A DNA stretch of 64,000 nt from contig QLIY01000298.1 in assembly GCA_003260075.1 (NCBI GenBank), positions 101,811 through 165,810 of the forward strand, in the 5' to 3' direction. The position numbers and the translations under genes were made by a program. How positions within the stretch are numbered: position 1 is the first letter of the stretch; each line of letters begins with the position of its first letter. Below the pieces are notes generated by a model. The model searched no databases and had not been told where the DNA came from. It worked only from the letters and a program-made list of their open reading frames with translations. Origin of the DNA: Phallusia mammillata. Its lineage: Eukaryota; Chordata; Ascidiacea; Phlebobranchia; Ascidiidae. Below, one piece after another: positions 1 to 13,428 of the stretch.

Positions 1-3000
1 GAACCTATCTAATGACTTCGGTTCTCGGTGAAAAGTTTCTGCGAGGCGTGTTTATTCATGCGTATAACACCTCGGGGTATTTCCCAAAGAGCAGCGCGAG
101 AAAGATGTTATCAGACAAACACCCTCGACTGTTGCGGCAGACGTGGCTAGTTGTTAGTTGAAGAGATTGTTCAGGGCTAAGATTCTATTTCGCACGTCAG
201 TTAAAAAGCAGCTTTTGTTCATTGTGGGTATAATTGCTTGCAAATTGTGTAGCTAATGAGCTAGAAACGCATAGAAACGTACAGACAAGACGAATAAACA
301 AATCTTTCCTTAGGAAGGTAGTTGTTGGACGAAACTGATTTTTAAGTTAGGTGCTTGGGAATTTATGCATAGTATAAGCTTAAGTAAGTTCATCTTGTTT
401 GAGTTAAGCACTGCAAATCAAACACAAGGAGCTTACAATTCAACATTAAACGTTTTGTTGCCTGTTGCGGTATAATCGGTGTTAACCAATATTAGGGAGT
501 AAGGGGGCTTCGTACCTGCACCGCCATTACAAAGCGTTGTTTGTCAAAAGCTAAATGCGCTTGTGGACAACCTTGCTGGTGTGTATAGGCGTAAAACAAC
601 TGCAATTAATTGCATGTTATTTCTGAAGAGTTTTAACTGCCATGAAATTTGTTGAGTAGTTAAGTATTTTGCCTGTTGTAAGAAAATATAGCGACAATAT
701 AGTTTATGAAAACAATTAAAACAAGGTGTGCATCACCGTTGTGTCTTGGTTAACAAATGTGTAAAACAGAGAGCGAATCTTTAAGCGAATGCAAATAACT
801 AATTGTTGGTTGGCGTGATGTGAAACCGGATCAACGGGTTTAATGTTTCTTTGAAGACGTGTATTTGAAAAAGCATTACTTCTCTGTACAAAATAAGAGT
901 TTAATATGCAATTGCAAACCAAGAAAAGAACTCCATGTGACAAAACTACCAAAATGAATGGCAACGCTTGATATCGACAGAATGTTAAAAACAACTCACA
1001 ATTTCTCCGACGTCATAATTGCGAACGTTGCAATTAAAGATTACGCGACATTTTGGACGGTGAGCCAAAGTAAGGGCATGCTAATGAGAAAGTGTGCGTT
1101 GTGCTACGAAATCGTCCCGTAGTGTTTACCGTAACATTGGCGAGCGGTCATATGGGAAACTATTTACGGATGTCTGCTGACTTTGCAAATTTCTACGATT
1201 TTGTTTTTGTTTTCATTGAAAACATGTTTTACTGCAACATTGCGCAATAAACTAATTGCACGCCATGTTTAATACTTGAAAGGAAAACAACCCTCTTCTC
1301 ACAAAACAGTATCTAAGATTTATTTCAATATCTGTACATTACCTTTTAAAACCGTTGAATTCCGGGTACTTGTCTTTTATACCTTTGTTGCGCTATAAAC
1401 GTATGCAAGTTTCATATGCAACAAACGCATGATAACCGCTTTACGAAAGATACAACAACGAGTTGGACTTTAAAGGTCTTTATACCACAGATACTGCTTT
1501 GGTTAAGCGTACTTGGGTTTGAGGATTAACGCGATGTAGTCAAGCGTTCAATGTCTAAACTTACCGCTATTTTAGTTTAAGGGGGTAACGTTAAAAACAA
1601 ACCGCAGTTTGTTGGGGTTTTAACTCGCACTATGTATGGACAAGTTGTCCTCTGTCCTCTAAACAAGTTTGTCCTTCAAGGTTCCGTGGTGCGTCTTTTT
1701 TAATGCACACGTCAAGTAAACCTTGCCTGACTTTTTTCGGAAATTAGAGTTGTGAAGGCGATCAGGGATTTTTGATTGCGATTTACTAATAATTGTCTAG
1801 CATATCTCACAATAGTGAAACAGCTCTTTTGCGGCTGACACACTGTTTTGAACTGTTAGGTCTCATTACTTGGGAGAATTTTAAATTTATTCTTGGGAAT
1901 GTCAGAACGATTTGATAACAAGCGAGAAATCAGAAATTCCTTTATCTGAAATTCGCGGTTTAGGATAAGCAATCAAATCATTCCTGGTAATGTTTAGCCT
2001 GCTCCAGTTTTGCTTATGAAATGCTGTCAGCCAACCAGACTTCCCATGTGTTATCATACACCTAAATATGAACTTACCTTCAGCTACTGACGTATATGGT
2101 TACCTATGTTTGTTTGAGTGCAGACGCCCAAAAGTATTTGAACTACCACCAACGACCAACATATTCATGAGTAACCGGTCTTATCGTTCAAATCAGCTTC
2201 AAACTGGTTAGATTTGTTGAGAAACGGCCAAGCGGTACGCATTGATGACACAGCGAATATAAGTCTGTAAATAAATCTACGCACATATATCGCTGCGTGA
2301 CGTCAAATGTACTTGGGGATTTTTGACAGTTCACCGCTTTTCAACCGGGCGCGACGACCAGCGGATTGATGCCTAACAACACAAATATTAGACGTAAGGT
2401 CCGATACAAAACAATCGCTGAAATAATGGAAAACATTGACAGGTTTGGTGTAACCTGTTTTAAAAATAAACGCCATAACTGGAGTTTTGTTCATAGCGTT
2501 AAGCATCGTCTGCTCTTTTTGAAAGCTTCACAGTGAGAAAGACAAAAGAAACAGCAAAACAACTCCCCTTGCGGAGGTTTTCTTTAGAAACTTAAAATAG
2601 GTTTGTGTGCAACTGTGAGTTCCGCTGTTGTTTGTACTTGGCAGATGTGTTGCATAAACTCTAAGTTAAATCTTGACGTCTTGTGCAATCTGTCGCGTGA
2701 TATTTTGTATTTTAAACTTTTGCTCGCTTTGTGAACGACAGTTGACACGCAGCGCATGCCTGCAATTACAGGACTGACCAAGTCGAAAATGTTAGCAAAC
2801 GTTTTTCTGTCTTATCGTAACTTTTCACAGTTACGGAAAAGGCTTAAGGCAGCACAGGTCCATGAGATAGCAAGCAATATATAGTGCAAGCGGAGATGTT
2901 GACAAAAATGTAGCAGAAGTGTTTAATCAGCTCATTGTTGTTTTAGAGAAGCTGCTGTTTTGTTCCAGAATAAATTGAATTTTTGTCATATTCTATGACA

Positions 3001-3033
3001 ACAAACACAAATCTGTTGTGGACATGATTTAAA
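1..3033. other. Non-coding region upstream of receptor gene 1
   Basis: No convincing gene is visible on either strand. The open frames are short (under 100 codons), have no recognisable domain and no splice-joined partner. The stretch presumably holds the promoter and 5' untranslated sequence of the receptor starting at 3034. A possible splice acceptor (pyrimidine-rich tract ending in CAG at 2966-2968) lies 65 bases before the start codon. No clear TATA box was found. Confidence 0.5.
2298..2305. promoter_or_regulatory. CRE palindrome TGACGTCA upstream of receptor gene 1
   Basis: A perfect CREB/ATF-type palindrome, TGACGTCA, about 730 bases before the receptor start codon. Similar perfect sites occur upstream of the other two receptor genes. 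Use in vivo is an inference. Confidence 0.3.
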
Positions 3034-6000
3034 ATGGAATTAAACACGACTTCAGCCGGACAATTGCCAAACACTACAACTGCAAACCCAGATACATATG
3101 CCCCAATTTACGCCTTAAAGATATTAGAAGTCGTTTATCTCTCTTTCATCACTGTGATCGGTACCATTGGAAACCTACTGGTCATTTTTTCGATTATTTA
3201 TGCCAAAAGAGTTCACAAAAGCGGAAACTTGTTCATTATAAACTTAGCAGTGGCTGATCTCATTGTAAGTATTTATTCGTTTGTTTTCCGCCGTTTTTTA
3301 GTGTACTATTACTGTTAATCTTTTTACAGGTGACTGGATTTTATCTTCCCACTGTAATTGCGAACGTTATTGCGGGTGGCAATGCACTTCCAAACGCGGC
3401 CTGTCAAGTGGCAGCATATCTTATTACTGTTTCCTGCGTCTGTTCAGTCTCCAATCTCACCTGTATCGCCATAAACAGGTACAAAGTTATGTAGTTGTTG
3501 TTTACTGCATTCAACGTACCGAACAAACATATTGTTTTGTTTTTCTTGTGTTAAGCTATTTTACAACGTAAGTAAGGATAAAGCATGGAGATATAGATCA
3601 TAAAAGTCGTCCGTGTGTTTTCTGTCGGTCAACCTAGCTCAACCCAGGCTTTATTTAGCAATTTGTTGCAGTTTATAGATACACGTGTCTTGTGTTCCAC
3701 GCATTTGCGCCTATTTTTGTCTGCAGTTTAGCATTTGGTCTATAGGTTTCCGTATTAGTTCGTGACAGCGTTCGCCTTAGGGTAGTGTACCTGCGTGATA
3801 TAAGTATGCAAATGTGTTTTTGTTTTTCAAAAAAAGGCGTACATTTAATGCGTGAGGTTAAATTAGTATTTACGGACGAAACTTTTGTTCGTTTGCAAAA
3901 GTTACCTCCGTTTTTGATATAATTGTTTGAAAAAAGGCGATTTTTGTGGACTTTGAGGAGAATTATAACAATACGTACAAACTATTAATAACATTCTGAG
4001 AAAAAATGGAACTAAGTTGTTTTCTTTAGAAATGTGTTTTTCAACTTTTTTTTTCCATTTCCTTCACAGTATATGGGTCCACTTTTTGTTCTAAACATTT
4101 GTAAACGTAGGCGAATAATTAAATATTTTAAAGGTCATTGTGGTTAACATATGATTTAAACGAAAGGCGTCGACTTAAACTGACAACATCTAATTTGTGA
4201 TGCGATAAACTCGCAGAAATTACACGTGCAAAATGTTTGTCACGAAAAAGAATTGCAGCCAACAAACGACTGCCCTAGGCAAAGGCATTAAAAAATCTTG
4301 TTATACCACGAGGAGCAAAACTGGTATTACCACGAGGCTCTTGGTTTAAGTTGGTTTTCTTGCGTGTATCCAATTAAAAGCTGCTGTCCTGATCGATTTT
4401 GTCCACTTATTTCGTAATGGCCTTTTGGGGTAGCGTTTTTTAAAGTTTAAACAGGTGCAGAGTCCTAGAATGTAGATTGCTGATTCATACAAACCAGTAT
4501 ATATCCCCGTACCGTTTCCAAAGCTTTAAACGATTTCACGGGTGCTTCGATTTTCTGGCTTTTTTAATCCTTTCCTGAGGATTTATGGCCAGGGAATAGC
4601 CCTCCCCACTCCGAATGAAACACAGCTTGTGAATTTTTAATGTAACTAATTGCCCTCTTGTGCGTAGGTACCTGGTCATCGTGCACCCGTGCTGGTACGA
4701 AGCACATTACACGAAACGAAAGACTTTCCTCGCGGTCCTACTGGTCTGGATCTGGTCGAACTTTTTGACCTCGCCCACATTGTTCGGTTGGAGCGGCCTG
4801 GGGTAAGATCTCAATCTCAGTCTAATGTGTTTTGTGTTTCTCAACACTTTTCTTAACACTTGGAAATGTATACATGATATACCTGTCCAATAGGCATTAA
4901 TCTGCAAGTCCAATAAAACGCCAAAGCTTGTACTTTTTACAATCATACCGAGAGAAAATGTAAAATGTTACCAGGTTTCTAAAGTTTTTCTCTATTTTGG
5001 TAACATAAGTAAACTGTGAAAACAAGTTTTTTTTTTGTGCCCCCCCCCCATGTAAAATGTTACCAGGTTTCTAAAGTTTTTCTCTATTTTGGTAACACTA
5101 AAGTAAACTGTGAAAACAAGTTTCTTTTTTTTGTAGTAGCTAGTTTTTTTAATTGTATAGCAAAGTGTGTTTCTTATAGTTTATTGCACGACGTGTAAAA
5201 CTCCATCGTTCTAAATCCTTAAGTTTCTTTTTCGTTTGCAGTTACGACCCTAAAATGGTTGGCTGTGCGTGGGACGACCAGGCGGCCATAAGTTACAACG
5301 CTACTTTTATGACACTCGCTGTATTCGCTCCTCTAATTACTATATGCATCTGCTATGGGAGGTTATACAGGTGAGCTATGCGTTAATTTCAAAGATCCAT
5401 CACCAATGTGCATGTAGAATTACACAAAGAATCATTGATATTTCACCACCAGAAAAAATGATTTTCCCAGCAGAATTACATTTTGTAATAGGTTTACGGA
5501 CGCCATCATACTGCTGTACTGTGAAAACGTTGCTTAGTTTTATATGTAATAAAGCGTTATAAAAGCTTACAGCCATTAGCTGACAAGTAATTAGCTACAG
5601 AGTGTGTACAGTGTTTCGGCCAAGAACGTACCGCCTTTTTTTAAAAATTGTCGGTCACAACCAGTTTGAAGATTTGTCAGACATGTGACCTTAAATGATC
5701 TTTCTAGGTGCGTACGTAATCGTGGTCGGTGGATCCGAAGTTTTGCAGTCTCTCCCTCTAATGTGCTGCGCCAGGCCAAGGAGCGGCGATCCTTGCAGAA
5801 GGAAATCAACCTATTGAAGACCCTGGCTACGGCACTGGCCTTCTTCATTTTATGTTGGATGCCGTACGCCTTTAGCGTGACCTTTGACCCGAAGGGTATT
5901 CCCCACAAGTCCAAACAGGTTCGTAGCGCATAGCGTTTGTGAATGATTTGAAAACATTTTGCGTTGGGAAATTTTAACTTTAGCGGGTTTGGACGATGAG

Positions 6001-7832
6001 CAGCATTGTTTGAAGGAAGTACGGTTACAATTGCTGACTGTGAGTTGTTTAATTTTCAATTTCATAGGATTTCCTGTATTAGTATTACCAGGAAAAACGC
6101 ATGAAAGTTGTCAATGACGCTGCTACAACCCTTTTAATAACACAACTTTATGCGCAATTAGCCTTAGATTAGAACAAATCACGCATTTTGGGTAAATCCA
6201 AAAACTTAGAGAATGAGATCAAGTTTGGAGAATGTAAATAAAAAACATCACATAAGCATGAGTAAGAAATACTGTGGCCTAATAAACATATAAGAGATTT
6301 TTTTCCCGGTGGCAAGTGTTTTCACCTCAGCGGTTTACTATGTTAAAAAACTTTAATTTAAATGTTTGTGATAGCAGTACAGTTCATGCGAAATAAAACC
6401 TACAAGAAATACGTAATTGTATCATGGGACCTCTGCACATAACGAAAGTGTACCCTAGATAAATTGGTTAGTGACAATATGTTTTTCCTTGCAGATCGTA
6501 GCCTGGTTTGGCCTCTCAAACTCCGCGGTAAACTTCATCGTGTACGGTGTAATGAACACCACCTACAGAAAAGGTTACAAGAACCTGCTTAGGCTGCTCT
6601 GTTGCTGCAAGAAGCCAACCTTGTCAAGGTACGAGGTGTGGATCTTTGATTCTTTCTAATTATTTATAAGTTGCCATTTATAAATTGGGGGGATATTTAC
6701 TTTTATTTCTGATTGGGGTCTTCAGCCACAGATTTGTTACCTAATTGACTTCGGTTTGTTGTTTATTTTAGACTTCCATCGGTTTTTCGACATTACAACG
6801 AATCGCGGAACAACAATGAACATGCGTCGCCTCATCGGTAAGCACACAACCACTTTAAGTTGTTTTAACATTACCTTTTAAGCCGCAAGCAAAGGCTTTG
6901 TAACCATCATATCTCAAGTAACATAGGTGACCGAAACTGTCAAGCCAACAGGATGCAGGCTTTGACATGTCAGACATACATGCAACTCAACAAAAGCAAT
7001 ACAAGAGTTGCATTTGCATCCCACTTTACGCAACATCGCATAGACTATGGAGATTCTCCATTTGTCCACAACATGTTTTGGTGTTATAAGTGAGGAATAA
7101 TCACATTGCAATTATAGTCGTCGATGTGTAATTACATTTACCAGCTCAAGACCTAAAAACAAAATGAAACAACGCAAAACAACAAAAAACAGTTGACTGT
7201 GAACGAATTATAGGCATAACATCGCCCATAAACTGCAAAACCTTTATGCAAAAAATGGCAAGTCATTTGGGGCATCGTTGGTTAGCTAAAATGCTAAACG
7301 ACGATGTGGTAGAGTATACTGGGAATCTGCACTTTGTAGACGGACGAAAGGCACGAGTAAAAAGGTTTGATCTTTATCAACATATTTGCGGGAAGTTTGG
7401 GATTTGGGTTTGACGTTGTCGGCGACGTGAATTTGTGGCCAGCAAAACACACTTCGTGAAGTGAAGTTTTTCACAGCACAAACAGTCTATAAAAGTTGCG
7501 ATGTCCAAAGTTATCTGCCGAAAAGTGTTGCAAAACAACAGTATGTTGCACAGAAAAGTAATTAATTGCAACGTAAATATTTCACTTGTTTTGCCTGTTT
7601 TGTAAACCCCACTGACAACTTTGGTTGCGGGTAAAGATATAACCAACACTATTTTCATTATGTGCGTCTACGATTATGTGCGTCTACGCAGATCTGATAA
7701 TTTGTTTTAATTAGGTTTGTTGTTTATTGTGGGAACGTTTTGCATAATTTGTTGTATTAATGCAGGGCCAACAACAGCCTTCCGGTTGGGGAGTCAAACT
7801 CAAACATTCATCAGTACAAGGGTGTTTCTTGA
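3034..7832 (+). CDS. Rhodopsin-class GPCR 1 (melatonin-receptor/Moody/GPR84-like), 8 coding exons
   Basis: Predicted exons are 3034-3264, 3330-3478, 4668-4802, 5242-5370, 5708-5918, 6495-6628, 6772-6837 and 7766-7832. All junctions are GT-AG and the joined frame gives 373 aa ending in TGA. Two N-glycosylation sites (N4, N13) precede TM1 (about residues 30-53, with GNLLVIFS). TM2 has LAVADL. C102 at the top of TM3 should pair with C180 in loop 2. NRY (126-128) replaces DRY, as in melatonin receptors. Loop 3 is basic, TM6 has CWMP (264-267), TM7 has NFIVY (298-302), and a CCC cluster (321-323) could be palmitoylated. The segment around PTLFGW and GYDPK recalls Moody/Tre1/GPR84 receptors. There is no TM7 lysine, so it is not an opsin. 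The product is a plasma-membrane receptor of unknown ligand. The start follows an upstream ATG that meets a stop at once. Introns 2 (about 1.2 kb) and 7 (about 0.9 kb) hold no gene. Intron 7 is phase 2, whereas in the two paralogues it is phase 0. The last two exons are the least certain. Confidence 0.88.
4958..5134. repeat. Intronic tandem duplication around a C10 run
   Basis: Within intron 3 of receptor gene 1, a segment of about 80 bases (4958-5036) is repeated almost exactly at 5050-5134. The two copies are separated by ten C (5040-5049). This is the reverse-complement version of the G-run junctions seen elsewhere in the window. It may be a haplotype join rather than a true duplication. 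Confidence 0.75.
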
Positions 7833-8068
7833 CCACGAAGAAAAACACGTCAAATTTATTTCACGTGTCTCCACAAGATTGCCACAAACGGCTTCAAATC
7901 AAACTAATGCCAAATAGCTTATAAGCTGATTGATTTTCATCATCCAAAGTTGATTCCAGTGCTGGTTCAGTGTTTTGCGTTTTATTGCAGTTTACAAACC
8001 GCCGTCAAATATCACTGTGATACAGTTTACAGTTGTCTTTCTTGTTGTCTATTTCTTGCGTTACATTG

Positions 8069-8074
8069 AATAAA
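8069..8074 (+). promoter_or_regulatory. Polyadenylation signal of receptor gene 1
   Basis: AATAAA lies 237 bases after the stop codon and is followed by a T/G-rich stretch. It is the best candidate poly(A) signal for the gene. Confidence 0.5.
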
Positions 8075-8701
8075 CTGTTGTTCCTGTACGAACTCAAAGG
8101 TGTTGATCCATAACGTTAAACTCGTAGGTCTTTACAAGGTATGCAGTCCGTTGAACCAAGCGTAAAAGTTCGACGGAACAAATAATAGCTTACATTGCAA
8201 ACCGCTACGCTGAGAACTAACCAAATGCGGAAACCAGTCAAGCATAGAAGAGTTCTGTTGGTTACTAAGGATCAAGACAAGGGCTTTATTCCAGCTGAAT
8301 ACATGGTCACGCCTTAGTGCTATCGTCGCTAAAGGAATTTTAAGGTTTTTGTCGAAATATCAGCTGCAATTAATGTGCATTTTCACTTTAAGTACATATG
8401 TGTGTTCAGCACCCAAAATATCTTTAACCGAATTGAAATATTTTCAGCTAAAAACGAAAACGTGTCCTCTTTTGATGGCTATAATGCACACTTGAAAATA
8501 TTGCGTAAAAATTCCCTTGCGATATTTTTCTCTCACTTACCCTATTGATGAGCTGTAGAGACTTTAGGTTCATCACGCCGTCCATCTCTCTTAGGAATTA
8601 AATCCCTACATCTGTCCAGCGCCAATTGTCGCACTTAAACCGTGATTAAAGGACTGCCCCTGGAGAGCGGTGTCAAATGCGGCGAGGTTTTACATCCTCA
8701 A

Positions 8702-8709
8702 TGACGTCA
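8702..8709. promoter_or_regulatory. CRE palindrome TGACGTCA
   Basis: A perfect TGACGTCA with further ACGTCA/GACGTC-like words within 50 bases. It lies 0.6 kb after the poly(A) signal of receptor gene 1 and 4.7 kb before gene 2. Function is unknown. Confidence 0.25.
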
Positions 8710-11700
8710 TACATTGTGACGCGAACGACGTCAGATTGATGGCGTCAACAATCCCGACAACAAAAAACCTGCAACCAAAGGTACTTTAGCGACACCAAGT
8801 GTGCAATAAATTAAAATAAAACCTGCCACTAGAGGAAGATTAGCCTCGAAGTTACATAACAATTTTGTTGCGAGAATAATTTATGATCTGTTTTACGCGT
8901 TGTCCGTAGTAATACTGTGTGTTTCTTTGCTATCTTATAATTTATTATTTATGTAGTTCTTGGTTTAGTCCTGATTGATTTTGTTAGTGTTATGTTTCCT
9001 AAAGATTTATTATTTTAAAATTGCCGTTTCGAACGCAACCGCTTAACCGGCTTGGCTTTTCTGAGAATGCCCATGATCTTAATCTTTTCCATTGTCCAGG
9101 GCTGGCAAGGAATTTTCCTATTTTTGTTGTCCTTTTCTGTTTTATACAAACGAAATTTTAGTAACAGATTGTTGTTCATTTAGCAAAACAACTCTATATG
9201 AATATCTTTATAATTTTAAGTGAAATTCTCTAGTATATTGGCAACGGCCTTGTTAACTGATTAAAAGTATTGTGTAAGCTTTCTGAAACAGCTCTGTAGA
9301 GTGGGACGTTCGAACAATATATGTTGAATCTGCTATAGCCATTTGAACAACGCTACGAAACTTCGAACTCAAGCGTTATGTTACGCTTGTTGAAATATCA
9401 CAGGTATCTTTGTTAAAGTTGTTCTGTTACCTGTGTAAGATGTTTTTTGATGTTAGGTAACTTTTGTTTGGAAACGTTTTACTTTGTAAATTCATCATCT
9501 AAATATTTTTTTCATTTTGATGTAATGTGTGTTTTCCTTATTTTGCGACGTTAAAAATATACCATTCAGATGTTATAAACGTCAATTGTAAGAAGAAACG
9601 AAACGGAGAAACGAACGTGGCTGCAGTTATACGTTATACCGGTTATAAATATCCTTCTACAGAAAATTCTTTAATGTCACTTAAAATGGCACGCATCGTT
9701 TATAGGATAAGCAATGCGTCAAGGTCAAAAAAGTCTGGAATCATATCTCATTCTAGGTTTACTTTGTGATCTGCATCTGATATACTTGCCTTACTCGTTC
9801 GCCCAGAAAGCTTAACTTCATACTTCAAGTTTGTTCGTTTCTCTTTTCTCCATAAAAAGCAGAACCACCTTATGTTACAGCAGCACACATACGTGATACC
9901 CCCTTTAATATGGACAATAGATTCGTGCGCACTGTCTATTGTAAAAAGGTTCTCATTGCCTATTAATGCATGTTAGTAGCGGATGGCTATTTGCGTGTAA
10001 CTAGATTATGTTAATTTGTTTTCTAACTTTGTGCTTTTCACCTTAACGTACAGCATTTGTATTCATCTTGAGTCACTATCTTTAAACGTACAAGTTGATA
10101 TGAGTCAGAGTTTAGGATCTATCATAAGAGTTTGTGGATCAAATCAATAAGAATATGTATAAGTGGTAACGGTAACATCTGTGTTATGAGAGATAAAGTG
10201 ATGCAATCACGATAAACAGCAAAAAACATATGCTTGTTTTGCGTTGAAGAACTGTTTTTCAGTCGCGAAAGCCGCAGGGCAACCAAACTACCTTTTTAAG
10301 TGTATTTCCACCAAAAACAGGAATAGCACTTTTCGGTTTCATCAGAGTCAGTTTATGTGTAAACTGTCATAAAGCATATGACCACTTAGTCATGCTGCAC
10401 TAGCCATCAGGTGTCTGTTAAACTGTATCGTTGAGTGCATGTAAGATTTCTGACATCAAGGCCGCGGTTGTTACATCAGGAGATGAATTATGCATTATTG
10501 CAGCCTCTGTTTAAATTTGTTCTTGTTTGTGCGGTTAATATGTTGTCTCATAGTTTAAGTCGTTCACACTAGTGAGGCAATAGGTTTGAAAAGAAGTTGT
10601 AGTTTGTTGTGGTAGCGAAAAAGTGGTGACTAAAATGCAACAAGAAACAAATCAATCCAATTATTAAATAGTAAATTTGAACCATAGCTATAGTATCGGA
10701 AAATGATCGGTTCGTAAAACATCGTTGAAAATCGCTGACCATTTAAAGTGCCTTGACCTGTTGTGACTCAGAGAAAATGGCGTGTTGAATGCTGTCATCG
10801 GGTAAAATAAGTCGGCAGAGGTAGGTAAAACACTTTAGATACAGACTGATTGATGTCTTCATCCGCCGGCAAACCTAACCCAAAATACGGTCCATTGAGG
10901 TTGAATGCTGTTTGTCATCAATATCAATAAACCTTGTACAGATACGTTTAGATGACCCCAGACCATACATATCCCGTAACGGGCTTTAAGAAAACGACCT
11001 GGCGTAAACCCGAAAGAAGGTCAAATGATACAGCTCAAGATACATCTTGGTAATAACAGCATCAGTGCATCTAAAGGTAAAGGTTGCACTTGGTTCATCT
11101 GGGTTTAAACCCTAACAGTTTCCTGTTAAATTTCCACCTTTTGTTAGGTTTTGTGTGACAAGCTGTTTTTTTGACCTGACTGATTGTTGTCGAAAATTTA
11201 TTGCCTATGGTGGTTTGGCTTCTCCAGACACTGGTCTGAAATGTTTGCGGTGAAACAAAACACCTTAAAGTCATTTACATAGAGAATGTCGTTAGATAGT
11301 GGTGTGTTGCTTGTGTTGTTGCTAAACGACTGATAATACTTAGCTATAGTCAACACCTATCACATGTGTTCGTTACTATTGCACAATATATTATCACGTT
11401 TCTCAAATGTTACATTTCAAGGACCTATATCAAAATACTTTGTCTTTCGATTTTAAGCAACTTTCTGTTTCGAAACAAATTACAAAACCGCTCAGACAAA
11501 TAGTTTGTTAGAAACAAAACATGATTATAGAGAACGTGATTATTGTTACAAATTGTAAAAAAGTTTGCTGGTTTAAGACCTTAGATCTAAATTCTAATTT
11601 TTTTTTTGGAACCGAACTGCTAAATTCTATTCAGTGACAGCCACAACATTCCCCTACTTGACATTTCGTGACAAGCGCTGTGTCATGTTTTGCTCGTAAA

Positions 11701-12409
11701 GTCTAATGTAATGACTGTGGGTATACCACTCCTTGTTACAGCACATCACGGGATTTTTGTGGGTACAGATTCTGAACATTACCTACATGTTGTTCGTTAC
11801 TGCGACCATCTATTTAGTTTATCTTCTTAAAAACGGAAAGTTGCACAATTAAAGACCTATTTTTAGCGTTATGTTGATTAATGAATGGGCACTTGTCTTT
11901 TATAGCGTACATAGTTCTGAAAATGTCCTAACATGGTTTGTTGTATAGCTTGTAACAATGCTAGGTTTGTTGCAAAAATGGAGTAAAGTCGTGATTTAAA
12001 GTATCGCGGGATTTTGAACGGGTATTTTCTGCCCATTACGGCAATTACAAACCCAATAAGGACATCGATATAGGTCAATAGTTTCCAAAGTCAAGTGTTG
12101 GATATTTATTTTAAAATGCAATTCCACTGCAATTATTGGCTTGTTAAATTTAAGTCAGCTTAAATATTGTCCTATTGGAAAACTTACATTAGTGTAATTT
12201 AACACGTTTATAAATTATAAACTAAAAAAGTAAAATAATGAATGCTTTAAAAATTAAAAAGCGTTTATAGCTCAACAATGTGCAACAATGCAGTGTAAGT
12301 TACTATCATTTTAAAAAATGCACAAAATACGAGTAAAATCGCTTACCTTTATCATGTTACCAATGCGTAACGACTTGATCAGGACAGACATGTGACAAAG
12401 AACCCCGAG

Positions 12410-12502
12410 TGACGTCACGGCATGACTTCCGATATGCAAGGGAAGTCTGCTTGGGGACCGGAAAAATATGCAATGCTTCCTCTCATTGCCGCTATGACGT
12501 CA
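12410..12502. promoter_or_regulatory. Pair of CRE palindromes upstream of receptor gene 2
   Basis: Two perfect TGACGTCA palindromes at 12410-12417 and 12495-12502, about 1 kb before the start codon of receptor gene 2. Local composition is more GC-rich than the surroundings. Together these suggest a cis-regulatory element responding to CREB/ATF factors. This is an inference from the motif only. Confidence 0.35.
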
Positions 12503-13400
12503 CAGACAGGCTGCGCGATTTTTGATGAGTGGCAGTGCTTGGTGATTGAGGTGAAGTTCGGCCCGCGGCTAATTGCCGAAAATTTTTTGACAGCGCTCGC
12601 GTGTAGCTTTTCGATTATGTGAAAGACGTAATGTGAAATAACGCTTGTTCGATTGTTATCTTATACCATTAAACAAGGACTTACGGGAATTTGAAAACCC
12701 TTTTGTTTTATTGTTGTCACTTTCGCTAACCAGGGAATTTCATGTTTGAAAAGGTCGTACCGCATTTGAGTTCTATTTCGGGATCAACGAAAAAACAATT
12801 TGCCGAGTTGGAATTTTCTGCACGACAAAGACGCCTACTACATATAAGGTTTTGAGGCTTTGTTTAAACAAAATGACGTTGTCGCGCGGTTGTCGCGCGG
12901 TGTACTGAGGTTTCTTTATGATTTATTTGTAGTTTCCGACTATTTACAACCGTTATGTCATGGTTTGGCTTGTGCCGTGTTGTGACTTGTACATGTCAGC
13001 TGCAATGGCAATTTGTTCCCCCCGCCCAGAGAAGTTTGACCTTAGAAATGGACACTGAGAGCAAAAAAGGCGACAGCAGGTTAAATAAAAAGCCCTGTAT
13101 CACAGAAGGTGTTAGATAGTTGGCTTCGATAGGATAGGCGACGAACGTATATTGTTGATTTGCATCAAGATTCTGCTACAATTTTATAAGATTGTTACTC
13201 GGTCTATGCAGTCGGGAATTGGTTATGTCATTTATATGTTCAATTTCACAAAGTAAACGTTTATATATTAAACTAAACCCTCAAACTCTATAAACTTGTA
13301 ATATCAATGGACCTTTACGTATTTTTAGTTTGTAAGCTTTGAAAAATCGAAGTACCGTTTTGGTCTTTGACAAACTATATCTAACTCGATGTTTACATTT

Positions 13401-13410
13401 GTTTCAGCAG
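13401..13410 (+). other. Splice acceptor just before the start codon of receptor gene 2
   Basis: A pyrimidine-rich tract ends in CAGCAG at 13410, 18 bases before the ATG. It could end a 5'-UTR intron or be a spliced-leader trans-splice acceptor, which is common in Ciona. No upstream donor could be assigned from sequence alone. Confidence 0.4.
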
Positions 13411-13428
13411 ATTTCCAATAAAGTAATC

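Larger units (their letters stand above)
8075..13400. other. Intergenic region between receptor genes 1 and 2
   Basis: About 5.3 kb of AT-rich sequence with no supported gene. The open frames are short and isolated (for example 9527-9769), without splice-consistent continuation or domain signature. No RNA gene or clear mobile element was seen. It contains the CRE palindromes described separately. Confidence 0.5.
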